Shown here piece by piece: positions 1-6,695 of a DNA stretch of 18,261 bases (positions within the stretch are counted from its first letter, which is position 1; the number at the start of each line of letters is the position of its first letter). The DNA is from JAFGHJ01 sp964418485 (GTDB lineage: Bacteria > Hydrothermota > UBA3072). The notes below the pieces were generated by a model. That model was given only the letters and a program-made list of their open reading frames with translations, had not been told where the DNA came from and did no database searches. The DNA lies in the NCBI GenBank assembly GCA_964418485.1, contig CAYQMH010000044.1, positions 1 through 18,261 of the forward strand. Reading direction: 5' to 3'. Both the position numbers and the translations under genes were made by a program.

Positions 1-542
1 TGGTTATTTATCTCGTTAAATTTTATGGAGGTTTTCTTACTATAGATAATCACGCGGTGAAAGTGGATGATTGTTTTTCTGATGGGGAGATTAGATATAG
101 TATTAAAGTTGTTTTTCTCCCTGGCCATACACTTGACGAGGTTGGATTTTTTCTTGGTTCTACGCTTATTACGGGTGACCTTATAGCGACTTTTTCTTTC
201 AAGCGACCTGCGGTATTGAACGTCCCGTCTTCCGATATCGATGATGCGATTTCTTCCTTGAATAAAATTTTAGAAATTTCTCCCCGTTTGATTCTACCCG
301 GGCATGGGAATTACTCCAAAATTGATGTGAATCTTGTGCATGAAATTTATAATCAAACGATTAATCTAAGAGAGAAAGGTTTTTCATTGTTAAAGAATTG
401 TAATTCATTTAGGTCCTACGCTTTTGGATTGCAAAAAATTCTTCCGCTTTTTACACTTAGGATTCAAGAAAGATTGGCTCTTTTGTATATTATTTATAAG
501 AGCTATATAAAGAGTGAAGTGAGTAAATTACGCAAGAATTAA
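1..542 (+). CDS. MBL-fold metallo-hydrolase, C-terminal part (5' end outside window)
   Basis: The reading frame is open from the first complete codon at position 3, through the GTG at 57, to a TAA at 540-542, so the gene is cut by the window edge and GTG 57 is not its start. The visible part has the second half of a metallo-beta-lactamase fold: LPGHTLDEVGFFL, then LITGDL (metal-bridging Asp) and ILPGHG (distal metal-binding His). The HxHxDH motif must lie upstream of the window. The last ~50 residues are helical and Leu/Arg-rich, resembling the winged-helix tail of LACTB2-like family members, but this is only an impression. Substrate cannot be told; hydroxyacylglutathione hydrolase-like or RNase-like activities are both possible. 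The gene converges on the minus-strand outer-membrane operon across a repeat-rich gap. Confidence 0.85.
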   Translation, partial: VIYLVKFYGGFLTIDNHAVKVDDCFSDGEIRYSIKVVFLPGHTLDEVGFFLGSTLITGDLIATFSFKRPAVLNVPSSDIDDAISSLNKILEISPRLILPGHGNYSKIDVNLVHEIYNQTINLREKGFSLLKNCNSFRSYAFGLQKILPLFTLRIQERLALLYIIYKSYIKSEVSKLRKN

Positions 543-650
543 CCACAGAGAAAAAACGTACATTGGAATTAATGCAGTTAAACCGCCGAAATGCAAAAAT
601 CAAATATCAAATTGTAAAAATACAAATCAAAGTTCAAAAATTTATTCTGC

Positions 651-672
651 TACAAAGCACAAAGACACAAAG
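651..672 (+). repeat. CACAAAG-type dispersed repeat, copy 1
   Basis: The sequence reads as successive imperfect 7-9 nt units of the form CACAAAG(A/G), for example CACAAAGACACAAAGG. Related copies lie at 5644-5667 (minus sense), 6509-6535 (plus sense) and 6671-6695 (minus sense), always in non-coding gaps. Confidence 0.6.
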
Positions 673-690
673 GTTTTTATTTCTTGTTTT

Positions 691-725
691 TGACTAATGA
701 CCAGTGACCAATGAATAATGACTAA
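691..725 (+). repeat. Five-copy tandem heptamer TGAMYAR
   Basis: Five directly adjacent 7-nt units with no gaps: TGACTAA, TGACCAG, TGACCAA, TGAATAA, TGACTAA. Because 7 is not a multiple of 3, the array places stop codons in all three forward frames. It sits in the centre of the repeat-rich gap between convergent genes. No function is known to me. Confidence 0.75.
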
Positions 726-854
726 GCTATACACGCAAATAGCACAAATGCTTTTTCGGTTTTTGTGATTAGGGGATGGGTCAATTTTACATTTTTATTT
801 GTCATTTTGCTTTTTACTTTTTAATATTTTATTTATTCCGGATGGAGTTACACT

Positions 855-881
855 AAAGCGCGAAGGCTTTTTTGTTTTTTT
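855..881 (+). terminator. Possible weak intrinsic terminator, plus strand
   Basis: A short stem, AAAGC (855-859) with GCTTT (866-870), encloses a GCGAAG loop and runs into TTTGTTTTTTT (871-881). It could terminate read-through from the plus-strand hydrolase, although its stop codon is about 310 nt upstream. The 5-bp stem is short, so this is tentative. Confidence 0.35.
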
Positions 882-917
882 CGATGCTAACCCACTTATG
901 TTGTATTGGAATTAATC

Positions 918-1676
918 TTATTCGCTAATCCATACTTTAATCGTATCGAAGACGCTTGCTCCGATTACGCCTATCGCAAAGTCTTCCTCGATTTGGTCGT
1001 AATCGAAATTAGTGTTGGCTTTGTCAGCTTTGAAGCAGTTTTCATCCATAGCCATTACTGCTACCGTATAAAAAGTGTCAACATTGGGGAATAGATATTT
1101 AGCAGAGAAGATATCCAGAGAAGTATCTTGGGCTGATAGGGAAAAGCCAAAAGTATCTAATTCTCCTTTGAAAAAAATACGAGCAGTATAAATGTTATCA
1201 AAAGACCCTTCACAGTTATTCCAGAAAACAATCTCAGGGTCATTAAGAGAAATTGTGTCTCCATTAGAAGGAGAATAGATAAACAGAGAGCCCGGAATAT
1301 TTACTTCCTCTTCTATGTGATGGCCTTCAATGTCTATTTGAATAAAATACCTGCTGCTATATTTTACCCACATGGAGTCGTTACTGTAGTAGATACCGCT
1401 TGTATCCGACTCGGTGAAGTTGAAAGTGTCTTGCTCCGCATCTATTGCGAATATTTCTGCGTCTGATATACCTTTAAAGCTTTCTGAAAGAGTTGATGTC
1501 AGCGTATAAGTTGAATCCACATAAGCTTTTTGAAATTTCATATTCGGCCTAAGAACCAGATAGATTACGTACTTGTGCTCAAAAGGGTCTTCCGTGACGC
1601 TTTCGCAGGAAATGAATAAAAGAGCAAGTAAGAGTGAAGTAAGTATTAAATTACATCTCAAAACTAAATTCTCCAT
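918..1676 (-). CDS. DUF4249-like surface lipoprotein
   Basis: 252-residue predicted lipoprotein. The N-terminus has a hydrophobic stretch (residues 9-23) and a lipobox ending at Cys24 (LLFISC). The rest looks beta-rich: a repeated YTL/SDAEIFAI style, then a short YYSNDSMWVKY segment and IDIEGHHIEEEVNIPG. This resembles DUF4249 proteins, which in Bacteroidota accompany TonB-dependent receptors; the assignment is by pattern and not certain. The start ATG overlaps the receptor's stop codon by one base (TAATG), so translation is probably coupled and the two proteins likely act together at the outer membrane. The molecular role is unknown; a receptor-associated ligand-binding lipoprotein is the most natural inference. 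Confidence 0.75.
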   Translation of the reverse strand: MENLVLRCNLILTSLLLALLFISCESVTEDPFEHKYVIYLVLRPNMKFQKAYVDSTYTLTSTLSESFKGISDAEIFAIDAEQDTFNFTESDTSGIYYSNDSMWVKYSSRYFIQIDIEGHHIEEEVNIPGSLFIYSPSNGDTISLNDPEIVFWNNCEGSFDNIYTARIFFKGELDTFGFSLSAQDTSLDIFSAKYLFPNVDTFYTVAVMAMDENCFKADKANTNFDYDQIEEDFAIGVIGASVFDTIKVWISE

Positions 1677-3934
1677 TAAAATCTGTATATGAATTCAACA
1701 GTTGGTAAAAGAGGTACCATGCCGATGGTTTCTTTAACAGGTGGTTCCTGGTCATAATCGTAGTAATAGAATACCACGTTTTTACGATTCAAGGCGTTGT
1801 ATAAGCCGATTTTTAGATCCATTTCATTATTGCCAAAATAAAAGGTCTTGGTAGCACTGATATCTAAGCGCAAATAAGAAGGAAACCTTAACGCGTTTTT
1901 TTCTCCTTGCAGCTCCATCCAACCGGTATCGTCATTGTCATTAGGGGTGGCTGGATTTCTATAGCGGAATCTGCCAAGAGAAGGGGTGAATGGATTGCCC
2001 GTTGAGAAAGCGAACTGAATACCGATTTCCCATTCTTTAGGAAGCATAGCAAAAAGTACCAAATACAGATTGTGGGTTCGGTCCCATATTGAAGGATAGT
2101 ACTCATCGTCTGATTTTATCTTAGATTTTAATAATGTATAAGAAAGCCAACCCCTTAATTTTCCTATCTCTTTTTTTAAGAGAAAATCCATACCATAAGC
2201 GTCACCCTCGTTTTCTTCAAACATCGTTCTGTAGTAATCGTTTGCATTTTCAATGTCGATTTCCGACTCCTCGCTCATTTTGTATAATCGGTTATAAATC
2301 CTGTAATAACCTTCGAGTGAAAAATAGAAGGACTCGTTCAACCAGCCTTCGTAACCAAGATTTATATGATGGGCTTCCTCAGGGTAGTATTCTCCGCCGA
2401 GGGGAACCAAGTAGTAAAAAATAGAACTCGTACCTCCACTCTCTGATTCTCCGGGAATTAAAGGAACTTCATATTGATGGTAATTACCAAGAGAAATTGT
2501 CAACGCCTTTATTTCATTTAGAAAATATTTTGCAGACAACCGGTAAGATCTGAAAAAAGCCTTTTTATTCAGATTGAACTCTTCACTCTCGGAGTAGTAA
2601 TGTGTTAGGGCTATACCTCCGGAGAGAAGCAAATCTTTTGTAGGTGAGAATTCATCTTGTATAAAACCCATTATTCTATTGTTCCATATATCCTGGTATT
2701 CATAGTTAATACCCATATTGATGTTGATATCATAGTCGAAAGGGCGATATTCTTCCTTCAATCCGAATTTCAACTCATGTCTGCCGAATGTACGGGTATA
2801 GTCTCCCCCAAAAGTCACTGCATCGATAGTACCGTTTGTAACAAAAATAGTATCCATCAAACTAAAATGAAAACTGTGTTTACTCCATCCGCTCGAAAAG
2901 TGAAGTAATGATCCATTGCTCCCGGAGTAAAACGTATTTAATCCTAAAGCACTATTATCCCAATCCAGTCCTATAATTTGGATTTCTTCATTGTCTTCAT
3001 CTCTCATATCGAAAAAATCTTTACTTCTGTAACCACTTAAAACGGCAGTCCACCTATCTGTTATGTCACTCTCTATATGTAAATATCCATCATAGAAATA
3101 ATAAGGTGTTTCCTCGGGTAATATTTTGTCAAAGTAAGTTCTCCTGACAGTAAAGAGAAAATTAGTGTTTAGAGATGGTACAGAGCTGCCAATGGTTGCT
3201 CCGGCAGATAAAAGCCCCACGGAAAAAACACCGGTAAGTCCTTTTAAGTCTCTGTCTACGCCTTTTGTTTTAACGTCTAAAACAGAAGAAAGAGACGCGT
3301 CGTATTCTGCCGGAATTCCGCTTTTATGCAATTCAATGTTTTTTATTGCGTTGAGGTTAAAAGCGGAAAAATTGCCGGCTAAATGAAATGGCTTTAATAC
3401 AGGTATATCGTCGAGTAGAACCAGATTCTGATCCGGGCTTCCTCCTCTTACAGCTACCTCAGTTGTGTAATCGGAAGCTTTTGTAATTCCCGGGAGAGTC
3501 TCTAATGTGCGCATTAAATCTCCTTCGAGAAGAGAAGGTAGTGTCAGCAGATCTTCCGTCGAGAGGGAATGAGGGGTGATAGTGGCTGATTCCCTGAATT
3601 TTTTTCTCTTTGCGGACACTAATATGCCCTGCGATTTCAAAGTTGTTATTCGCATTGCTATATCTGTCTCTAAATAATTCTTATCGAAGAAAAATATTTC
3701 TCTCTCAACTTTTTTATATCCAATCATAGAGAAGATAAGATTGACTTTCTTTAGAGTGTCAGGTAGTATTATATTGTAATAGCCATTATTATCCGTAGTT
3801 GTACCCATTTCTGTTCCTTCTACCACAATGTTGACCATGGGTAGAGGTTCCTTTGATGTTGCGTCGAACACAGTACCCGTTACGACTTTGTATCCACCAG
3901 TGCTTAAAACCAGATAAACTAGCAAGTACATCAT
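1676..3934 (-). CDS. TonB-dependent outer-membrane receptor with carboxypeptidase-regulatory-like domain
   Basis: 752 residues. A very short hydrophobic N-terminus (about residues 2-13) is followed by a carboxypeptidase-regulatory-like beta-sandwich (about 17-97; VTGTVFDATSKEPLPMVNI, DNNGYYNI). The plug domain is at about 118-225, containing LEGDLMRTLETLPGI and VRGGSPDQNLVLLDDIPV. The remainder is a 22-strand-type barrel ending in an aromatic residue (FIYRF), as expected for BAM-inserted proteins. It would import a bulky substrate using TonB/ExbBD energy; the substrate cannot be inferred. The gene lies 15 nt after the stop of the small barrel gene and overlaps the downstream lipoprotein gene by one base. 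An in-frame TAA lies just upstream of the start, so no longer N-terminus is available. The signal peptide is odd in having no basic residue before the hydrophobic core. No clear Shine-Dalgarno sequence is seen. Confidence 0.93.
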   Translation of the reverse strand: MMYLLVYLVLSTGGYKVVTGTVFDATSKEPLPMVNIVVEGTEMGTTTDNNGYYNIILPDTLKKVNLIFSMIGYKKVEREIFFFDKNYLETDIAMRITTLKSQGILVSAKRKKFRESATITPHSLSTEDLLTLPSLLEGDLMRTLETLPGITKASDYTTEVAVRGGSPDQNLVLLDDIPVLKPFHLAGNFSAFNLNAIKNIELHKSGIPAEYDASLSSVLDVKTKGVDRDLKGLTGVFSVGLLSAGATIGSSVPSLNTNFLFTVRRTYFDKILPEETPYYFYDGYLHIESDITDRWTAVLSGYRSKDFFDMRDEDNEEIQIIGLDWDNSALGLNTFYSGSNGSLLHFSSGWSKHSFHFSLMDTIFVTNGTIDAVTFGGDYTRTFGRHELKFGLKEEYRPFDYDININMGINYEYQDIWNNRIMGFIQDEFSPTKDLLLSGGIALTHYYSESEEFNLNKKAFFRSYRLSAKYFLNEIKALTISLGNYHQYEVPLIPGESESGGTSSIFYYLVPLGGEYYPEEAHHINLGYEGWLNESFYFSLEGYYRIYNRLYKMSEESEIDIENANDYYRTMFEENEGDAYGMDFLLKKEIGKLRGWLSYTLLKSKIKSDDEYYPSIWDRTHNLYLVLFAMLPKEWEIGIQFAFSTGNPFTPSLGRFRYRNPATPNDNDDTGWMELQGEKNALRFPSYLRLDISATKTFYFGNNEMDLKIGLYNALNRKNVVFYYYDYDQEPPVKETIGMVPLLPTVEFIYRF

Positions 3935-3949
3935 TACGTAAAAAAACGC

Positions 3950-4549
3950 TTAATAAGGTATAAACAGCAGTGACATTGAACAAGAGAGAGTGTTTGCGGT
4001 TATATTAACATCATCCCGTGAGAAACTGAAGCGATTATAGGAAAAATTGCTTTCCACACTCCATCTGTGAGCGAATTCATACCCGATTCCTATGACTCCT
4101 CCAACTCCAAAATGCGAATCTAGATCTTCTTCAAATTCAAAAGGGAACCGCCATATCGCGAGACCTATGCCAGCGTCGAAATAAATAGAGGGATGATATT
4201 CATTCAAATAATAACTGATGCCCAGAGCGAATAACGAATTATCTATTATTTTCTTATCAGAGCCCACTTCTTTTCGAAATACAATCCCTGGCGAAAAGTA
4301 ATGGATCATTAAACGATTATTTAATGCGTAACCTGTTTTTGTAAACATCGAAATTCCGCCTTTAATCTTGTCCTCAGAAGATTCAGCTGGACTCCAGTAT
4401 TGCATTTTCTCCGGATATCTGTTGAATCCATAGCCCAAGCCAATGCCAAAGATAAACCCCTGGCGTTCACCTCCCGATAACAACAGAGATTTCGATAAAA
4501 GGGATACTAGAAGTAGAACTGATAATTTGGTAAAAATCTTTTTTGACAT
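3950..4549 (-). CDS. Small outer-membrane beta-barrel protein
   Basis: 199 residues starting MSKKIFTKLSVLLL. It has a signal peptide of about 29 residues (basic KK, hydrophobic core, then SLLLSGGERQ). Alternating glycine and aromatic strands follow (GFIFGIGLGYGF, YFDAGIGLAIWRF, FGVGGVIGIGYEF) and the C-terminus is aromatic (LLFIPY). The size fits an 8-strand OmpA/OmpW-like barrel; the exact family is not recognised. An in-frame upstream extension to 4714 exists, but ATG 4549 is chosen because AGGAG lies 6 nt before it and a strong promoter sits between the two possible starts. It is the first gene of the operon with the TonB-dependent receptor and lipoprotein, so it is probably part of the same outer-membrane function. 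Confidence 0.8.
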   Translation of the reverse strand: MSKKIFTKLSVLLLVSLLSKSLLLSGGERQGFIFGIGLGYGFNRYPEKMQYWSPAESSEDKIKGGISMFTKTGYALNNRLMIHYFSPGIVFRKEVGSDKKIIDNSLFALGISYYLNEYHPSIYFDAGIGLAIWRFPFEFEEDLDSHFGVGGVIGIGYEFAHRWSVESNFSYNRFSFSRDDVNITANTLSCSMSLLFIPY

Positions 4550-4555
4550 AATTCT

Positions 4556-4560
4556 CTCCT
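4556..4560 (-). promoter_or_regulatory. Ribosome binding site that fixes the start of the barrel gene
   Basis: AGGAG on the minus strand lies 6 nt before ATG 4549. It supports this start over the longer in-frame extension, which would also begin upstream of the promoter at 4589-4617. Confidence 0.75.
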
Positions 4561-4588
4561 TTTTTAAAGCTTTAATACTCACCTGTAA

Positions 4589-4617
4589 AGTATAATCAAA
4601 GCATACAATCTTGTCAA
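4589..4617 (-). promoter_or_regulatory. Sigma-70-type promoter of the outer-membrane operon
   Basis: On the minus strand the -35 is a perfect TTGACA (4612-4617), the spacer is exactly 17 nt, and the -10 is TATACT (4589-4594). Transcription would begin near 4582, giving a leader of about 33 nt before ATG 4549. It is the clearest promoter in the window and drives the barrel, receptor and lipoprotein genes. Confidence 0.8.
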
Positions 4618-4737
4618 CGTTTGTACCAGCGATAAAAAATACGGTTGATCTTGTTGGTCCATAGCTAATTTGTTGTTGGTATGTTAGGATGTTAGTAAGT
4701 GGAGAATAAAGCAAAATATAAAATGGTGTGGTTTGGC

Positions 4738-4780
4738 TCTGAATTCTCTGTGTATTATTTATTTTCTCTGAGGTCTATGT
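4738..4780. repeat. Degenerate CACAGAG-type intergenic repeat fragment
   Basis: Read on the minus strand this contains CCACATAGACCTCAGAG and later ACACAGAGAATTC. It is the same style as the ACCACAGAG fragment after the hydrolase gene (542-550). It lies in the gap between the divergent operons (4550-4882), which otherwise holds only the two promoters and an AT-rich TATGTTAGGATGTTAG stretch near 4680-4697. Confidence 0.4.
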
Positions 4781-4793
4781 GGTAAAAAATAGC

Positions 4794-4821
4794 TTGACAT
4801 ATGGTGTGTTTAAAGTAATTT
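4794..4821 (+). promoter_or_regulatory. Possible promoter of the plus-strand lipoprotein gene
   Basis: A perfect TTGACA (4794-4799) is followed after 16 nt by TAATTT (4816-4821), a poor -10 match. Downstream, GGCTT (4827-4831) and AAGCC (4845-4849) could form a small hairpin in the leader. The position, 61-89 nt before the ATG, is sensible, but only the -35 element is convincing. Confidence 0.35.
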
Positions 4822-4882
4822 TTATCGGCTTGTCACATGGCGAGAAGCCAGGATAGAAAAAAACAGAAAAAGGGGGTATAGT

Positions 4883-5458
4883 ATGAAAAGGTTTATGTTT
4901 TTATCTGTATTGTTTTTGCTTGTTGGTTTTTTGGCGACTGGTTGCAGCAAAGGAGAAGAAAAGACAGGAGAGACGAATGCAGAGAAAAAGATGGAGAAGA
5001 AAGAGGAAGACGAGAATCTTTACTTAATAGAAAAAGAGGTGAAGGCTTTCATAAAAGCGTATCCTGTGTTTGTAGAGATTACAAAAAAGAAAGAGAAAGA
5101 TATAGAACCTTTAGCTGATAATGACGATCTTGTAAGTGGTATGAAGATTACGGCAGAATTTGAGGAATACAAAAACGAAATCGACGCAGCATTAAAAGAG
5201 TACGGTTTTACTCTTGAAAGTTTTGGCGCGGCGTATGGTAAAATTATGGCTGCATATGCTTACGGTCAGATGGCGGGAGCCGCCGAAGATATGATGAAAA
5301 AGATGCTGAATGATCCCAATGTTCCCGAAGAACAAAAAGAAGAGCTAAGAAAAAGCATAAAAGAAACAGAGGAATCTGAGGAAATGCAAGCCAGTAAGAA
5401 AAATTGGGAAATAGTTAAGGGTTATAAGAGCGAAATAGAAAGCTTATTTAAAGAATAA
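4883..5458 (+). CDS. Predicted lipoprotein, helical and highly charged
   Basis: 191 residues. The signal peptide MKRFMFLSVLFLLVGFLATGC has a lipobox Cys at position 21. A Lys/Glu-rich linker follows (about 22-45), then a helical domain with an Ala/Gly-rich centre (FGAAYGKIMAAYAYGQMAGAAEDMMKKML) and further charged helices. No family is recognised. GGGGG lies 7 nt before ATG 4883. The gene stands alone and is divergent from the outer-membrane operon. It has its own candidate promoter and a structured 3' region, so it is probably monocistronic. A role as an envelope-attached or periplasmic helical protein is all that can be inferred. Confidence 0.8.
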   Translation: MKRFMFLSVLFLLVGFLATGCSKGEEKTGETNAEKKMEKKEEDENLYLIEKEVKAFIKAYPVFVEITKKKEKDIEPLADNDDLVSGMKITAEFEEYKNEIDAALKEYGFTLESFGAAYGKIMAAYAYGQMAGAAEDMMKKMLNDPNVPEEQKEELRKSIKETEESEEMQASKKNWEIVKGYKSEIESLFKE

Positions 5459-5474
5459 TAAAGATTATCGATTA

Positions 5475-5497
5475 ACATGTAGCCAGCTGTAAAGTTA
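5475..5497 (+). repeat. First copy of a short repeat present three times at 5475-5592
   Basis: ACATGTAG...CTGTAaAGTTAA here recurs as ACATGTAG...CTGTAGTTAA at 5532-5552, and in inverted form at 5573-5592. The two direct copies start 57 nt apart. Confidence 0.6.
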
Positions 5498-5531
5498 AAT
5501 ACCGACTTACCTTTGGCAAAAAAACAATAGC

Positions 5532-5592
5532 ACATGTAGGGCCTGTAGTTAATGTAGATATAAAAAACCAGATAACTACAGGTTTTACATTT
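5532..5592 (+). ncRNA. Long hairpin 3' of the lipoprotein gene (3'-UTR element or small RNA)
   Basis: The left arm (5532-5551) and right arm (5573-5592) are separated by a 21-nt loop. The inner 10 bp are perfect (CCTGTAGTTA with TAACTACAGG). Outside them, three left-arm G bases (5539-5541) face three right-arm T bases (5583-5585). These are G-U wobbles in plus-strand RNA but A-C mismatches if the minus strand were transcribed. Five more pairs follow, giving 18 continuous pairs in plus-sense RNA. The element begins 74 nt after the lipoprotein stop codon. It lacks a classical U-tract directly after the stem, so it may be a transcript-stabilising or processing element rather than a simple terminator. 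Confidence 0.55.
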
Positions 5593-5643
5593 TAAATATG
5601 TGAGAAAATTGGGGTGGAGTTGGGAAAACAACATAAATTTTTT

Positions 5644-5667
5644 CTTTGTGTCTTCGTGTTTTTGTGT
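5644..5667 (-). repeat. CACAAAG/CACGAAG-type dispersed repeat, copy 2
   Basis: On the minus strand this reads ACACGAAGACACAAAG within a longer run of such units. It lies between the structured 3' element and the end of the biotin ligase gene. Flanking it, TGGAGTTG occurs at both 5614-5621 and about 5678-5686. Confidence 0.55.
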
Positions 5668-5708
5668 GAGATTAATGTGGAGTTGTGGGGTGGTCTATGT
5701 GTTTTAGT

Positions 5709-6398
5709 CTAACTTAAATAATAAATACTGCCGGAATAGAAGACCTTTTCGGTATCTTGGTATTTTATTTTAATTCCACCATCTGCTTGTATTGCTACTA
5801 CTTTACCCTTGAAGGTTTCTTTCCCGTCGTTTATTTTAACTTTTTCGTTTAAGTCACAACTTAGTTCCAGGTATTTCTTGTGGACTTTTTCAAGATTGTT
5901 TCTATCTTTCGCAATTCTTTTGATTATTTCTTTGGCTATATCTTCAATATCGAGTTCTTTGTGCAGTACTTCTTTAGAAGTGACTACGATATCCTTAAGG
6001 GGTATAGGGAAATCGGAATTACTTAAATTGAGGTTTAGCCCAAGACCTATTATGAATTTACCCTTTACTTTTTCGATAAGAATACCGCCTAATTTTTTGC
6101 CTTTTAAGATTATATCGTTAGGCCATTTAATGTTAGTCAAAAGGCCCTGTTCTTCCAGAACCTCGCATGTGGCCGTTGCACAAAGCAGAGAAAGCGTGCC
6201 TGCTTCGCCGCTGAAGTTTTCAAGTAATATTGAAAACCATAATCCGCCTTTGGGAGAAAACCAGTTTTGTGAATTTCTTCCTTTTCCTGAATTTTGTGTT
6301 TCTGCAATAAAACTATCGAGGTCGCCCAGTTTTTCTAAATTTCTTTTAATCCACTCATTGGTGGAATCAACTTCCTCGGCTTTTATTAATCTCGGCAT
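5709..6398 (-). CDS. birA: Biotin--[acetyl-CoA-carboxylase] ligase, monofunctional
   Basis: 229 residues. The enzyme activates biotin with ATP and attaches it to the biotin-carrier lysine of carboxylases in the cytoplasm. Visible motifs: STN (12-14), the biotinyl-AMP loop SGKGRNSQNWFSPKGG (37-52), KWPND (91-95), KKLGGILIE (101-109) and GLGLN (118-122). An SH3-like C-terminal domain of about 45 residues includes GKVVAIQADGGIKI. It lacks the N-terminal DNA-binding helix-turn-helix of the E. coli bifunctional repressor, so it should be a class I ligase without repressor function. The ATG follows TAGGAAT. It stands alone, separated by repeat-rich DNA from recX upstream. Confidence 0.95.
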   Translation of the reverse strand: MPRLIKAEEVDSTNEWIKRNLEKLGDLDSFIAETQNSGKGRNSQNWFSPKGGLWFSILLENFSGEAGTLSLLCATATCEVLEEQGLLTNIKWPNDIILKGKKLGGILIEKVKGKFIIGLGLNLNLSNSDFPIPLKDIVVTSKEVLHKELDIEDIAKEIIKRIAKDRNNLEKVHKKYLELSCDLNEKVKINDGKETFKGKVVAIQADGGIKIKYQDTEKVFYSGSIYYLS

Positions 6399-6413
6399 AA
6401 TTTATTCCTAAAT

Positions 6414-6441
6414 ATTATAGTAAATAAATCGAAATTCGCAA
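6414..6441 (-). promoter_or_regulatory. Possible promoter of the biotin ligase gene
   Basis: On the minus strand, TTGCGA (6436-6441), a 16-nt spacer and a perfect -10 TATAAT (6414-6419). Transcription would start only about 9 nt before the ATG at 6398. That would cut into the TAGGA ribosome-binding sequence and make the mRNA nearly leaderless, which lowers confidence. Confidence 0.4.
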
Positions 6442-6508
6442 TCTTTTGAAGTAAAAAACCACAAAAATACCACAGGTTTTTATTGTTTTTGAAAAAAAGG
6501 AAAAGTTA

Positions 6509-6535
6509 GCCACGAAGAACACCAAGGCACAAAGG
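6509..6535 (+). repeat. CACAAAG-type repeat, left arm of an inverted pair
   Basis: It begins GCCACGAAGAACACC and ends GGCACAAAGG. The reverse complement of 6671-6695 begins GCCACAAAGTCACAAAG and aligns over most of its length. The arms flank 135 nt of AT-rich sequence. Confidence 0.6.
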
Positions 6536-6670
6536 ACGTGATGGTTTTTTAATTCTAATTTTTTCTAATCGTTGAATGTTAGGAGTAATTAAAGGAAATA
6601 TGAGTATTGCCACGCATGGGATTAATTTGGTATTGCGAATTTTAAACAAATAAAATAATGGGGTGTGGGG

Positions 6671-6695
6671 CTTCGTGTCTTTGTGACTTTGTGGC
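6671..6695 (-). repeat. CACAAAG-type repeat, right arm of an inverted pair
   Basis: On the minus strand this reads as consecutive CACAAAG/CACGAAG units (GCCACAAAGTCACAAAG...). It begins 23 nt beyond the recX stop codon, so it would be in the 3' end of the long operon's transcript. Confidence 0.6.

Larger units (their letters stand above)
543..917. repeat. Repeat-rich intergenic region with imperfect inverted arms
   Basis: No gene is seen in this gap between convergent genes. It is a mosaic of short degenerate repeats. An AT-rich arm of the type GCAAAAATCAAATATCAAA lies at about 593-622. A CACAAAG-type repeat is at 651-672, a heptamer array at 691-725, and an ACACGCAAATAGCACAAATG segment near 727-750. 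A roughly complementary AT-rich arm lies at about 781-810, so the block has a nested, palindromic layout. An ACCACAGAG-type fragment follows the MBL stop codon at 542-550. The same sequence styles recur in the gaps at 4738-4780, 5640-5670 and 6460-6700. Confidence 0.6.

Noticed and set aside
57..59. GTG at 57 as start of the MBL-fold gene
   Set aside because: The frame is open to the window edge and the family's first metal-binding motif is missing, so the true start lies outside the window.
691..725. Heptamer array as a CRISPR or plasmid-type iteron array
   Set aside because: Units are too short and have no spacers for CRISPR; there is no replication initiator gene or other origin feature nearby.
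543..917. Insertion sequence remnant
   Set aside because: No transposase fragment or clear terminal inverted repeats with target duplication could be seen; it is recorded only as a repeat block.
906..1094. 62-codon plus-strand frame opposite the DUF4249-like lipoprotein
   Set aside because: Antisense shadow of the lipoprotein gene without a ribosome binding site or plausible protein pattern.
4550..4714. N-terminal extension of the beta-barrel protein
   Set aside because: The extra 55 residues would include the promoter at 4589-4617 and place the signal peptide internally; ATG 4549 has a good ribosome binding site.
5422..5634. 70-codon minus-strand open frame overlapping the lipoprotein 3' end
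   Set aside because: It overlaps a well-supported gene and the structured repeat element, has Cys/Tyr-rich random-looking composition and no recognisable domain.
5809..6411. 200-codon plus-strand frame opposite birA
   Set aside because: Although long, it is the antisense of a clear biotin ligase with all motifs, and its Ser/Phe/Leu-rich composition is typical of shadow frames.
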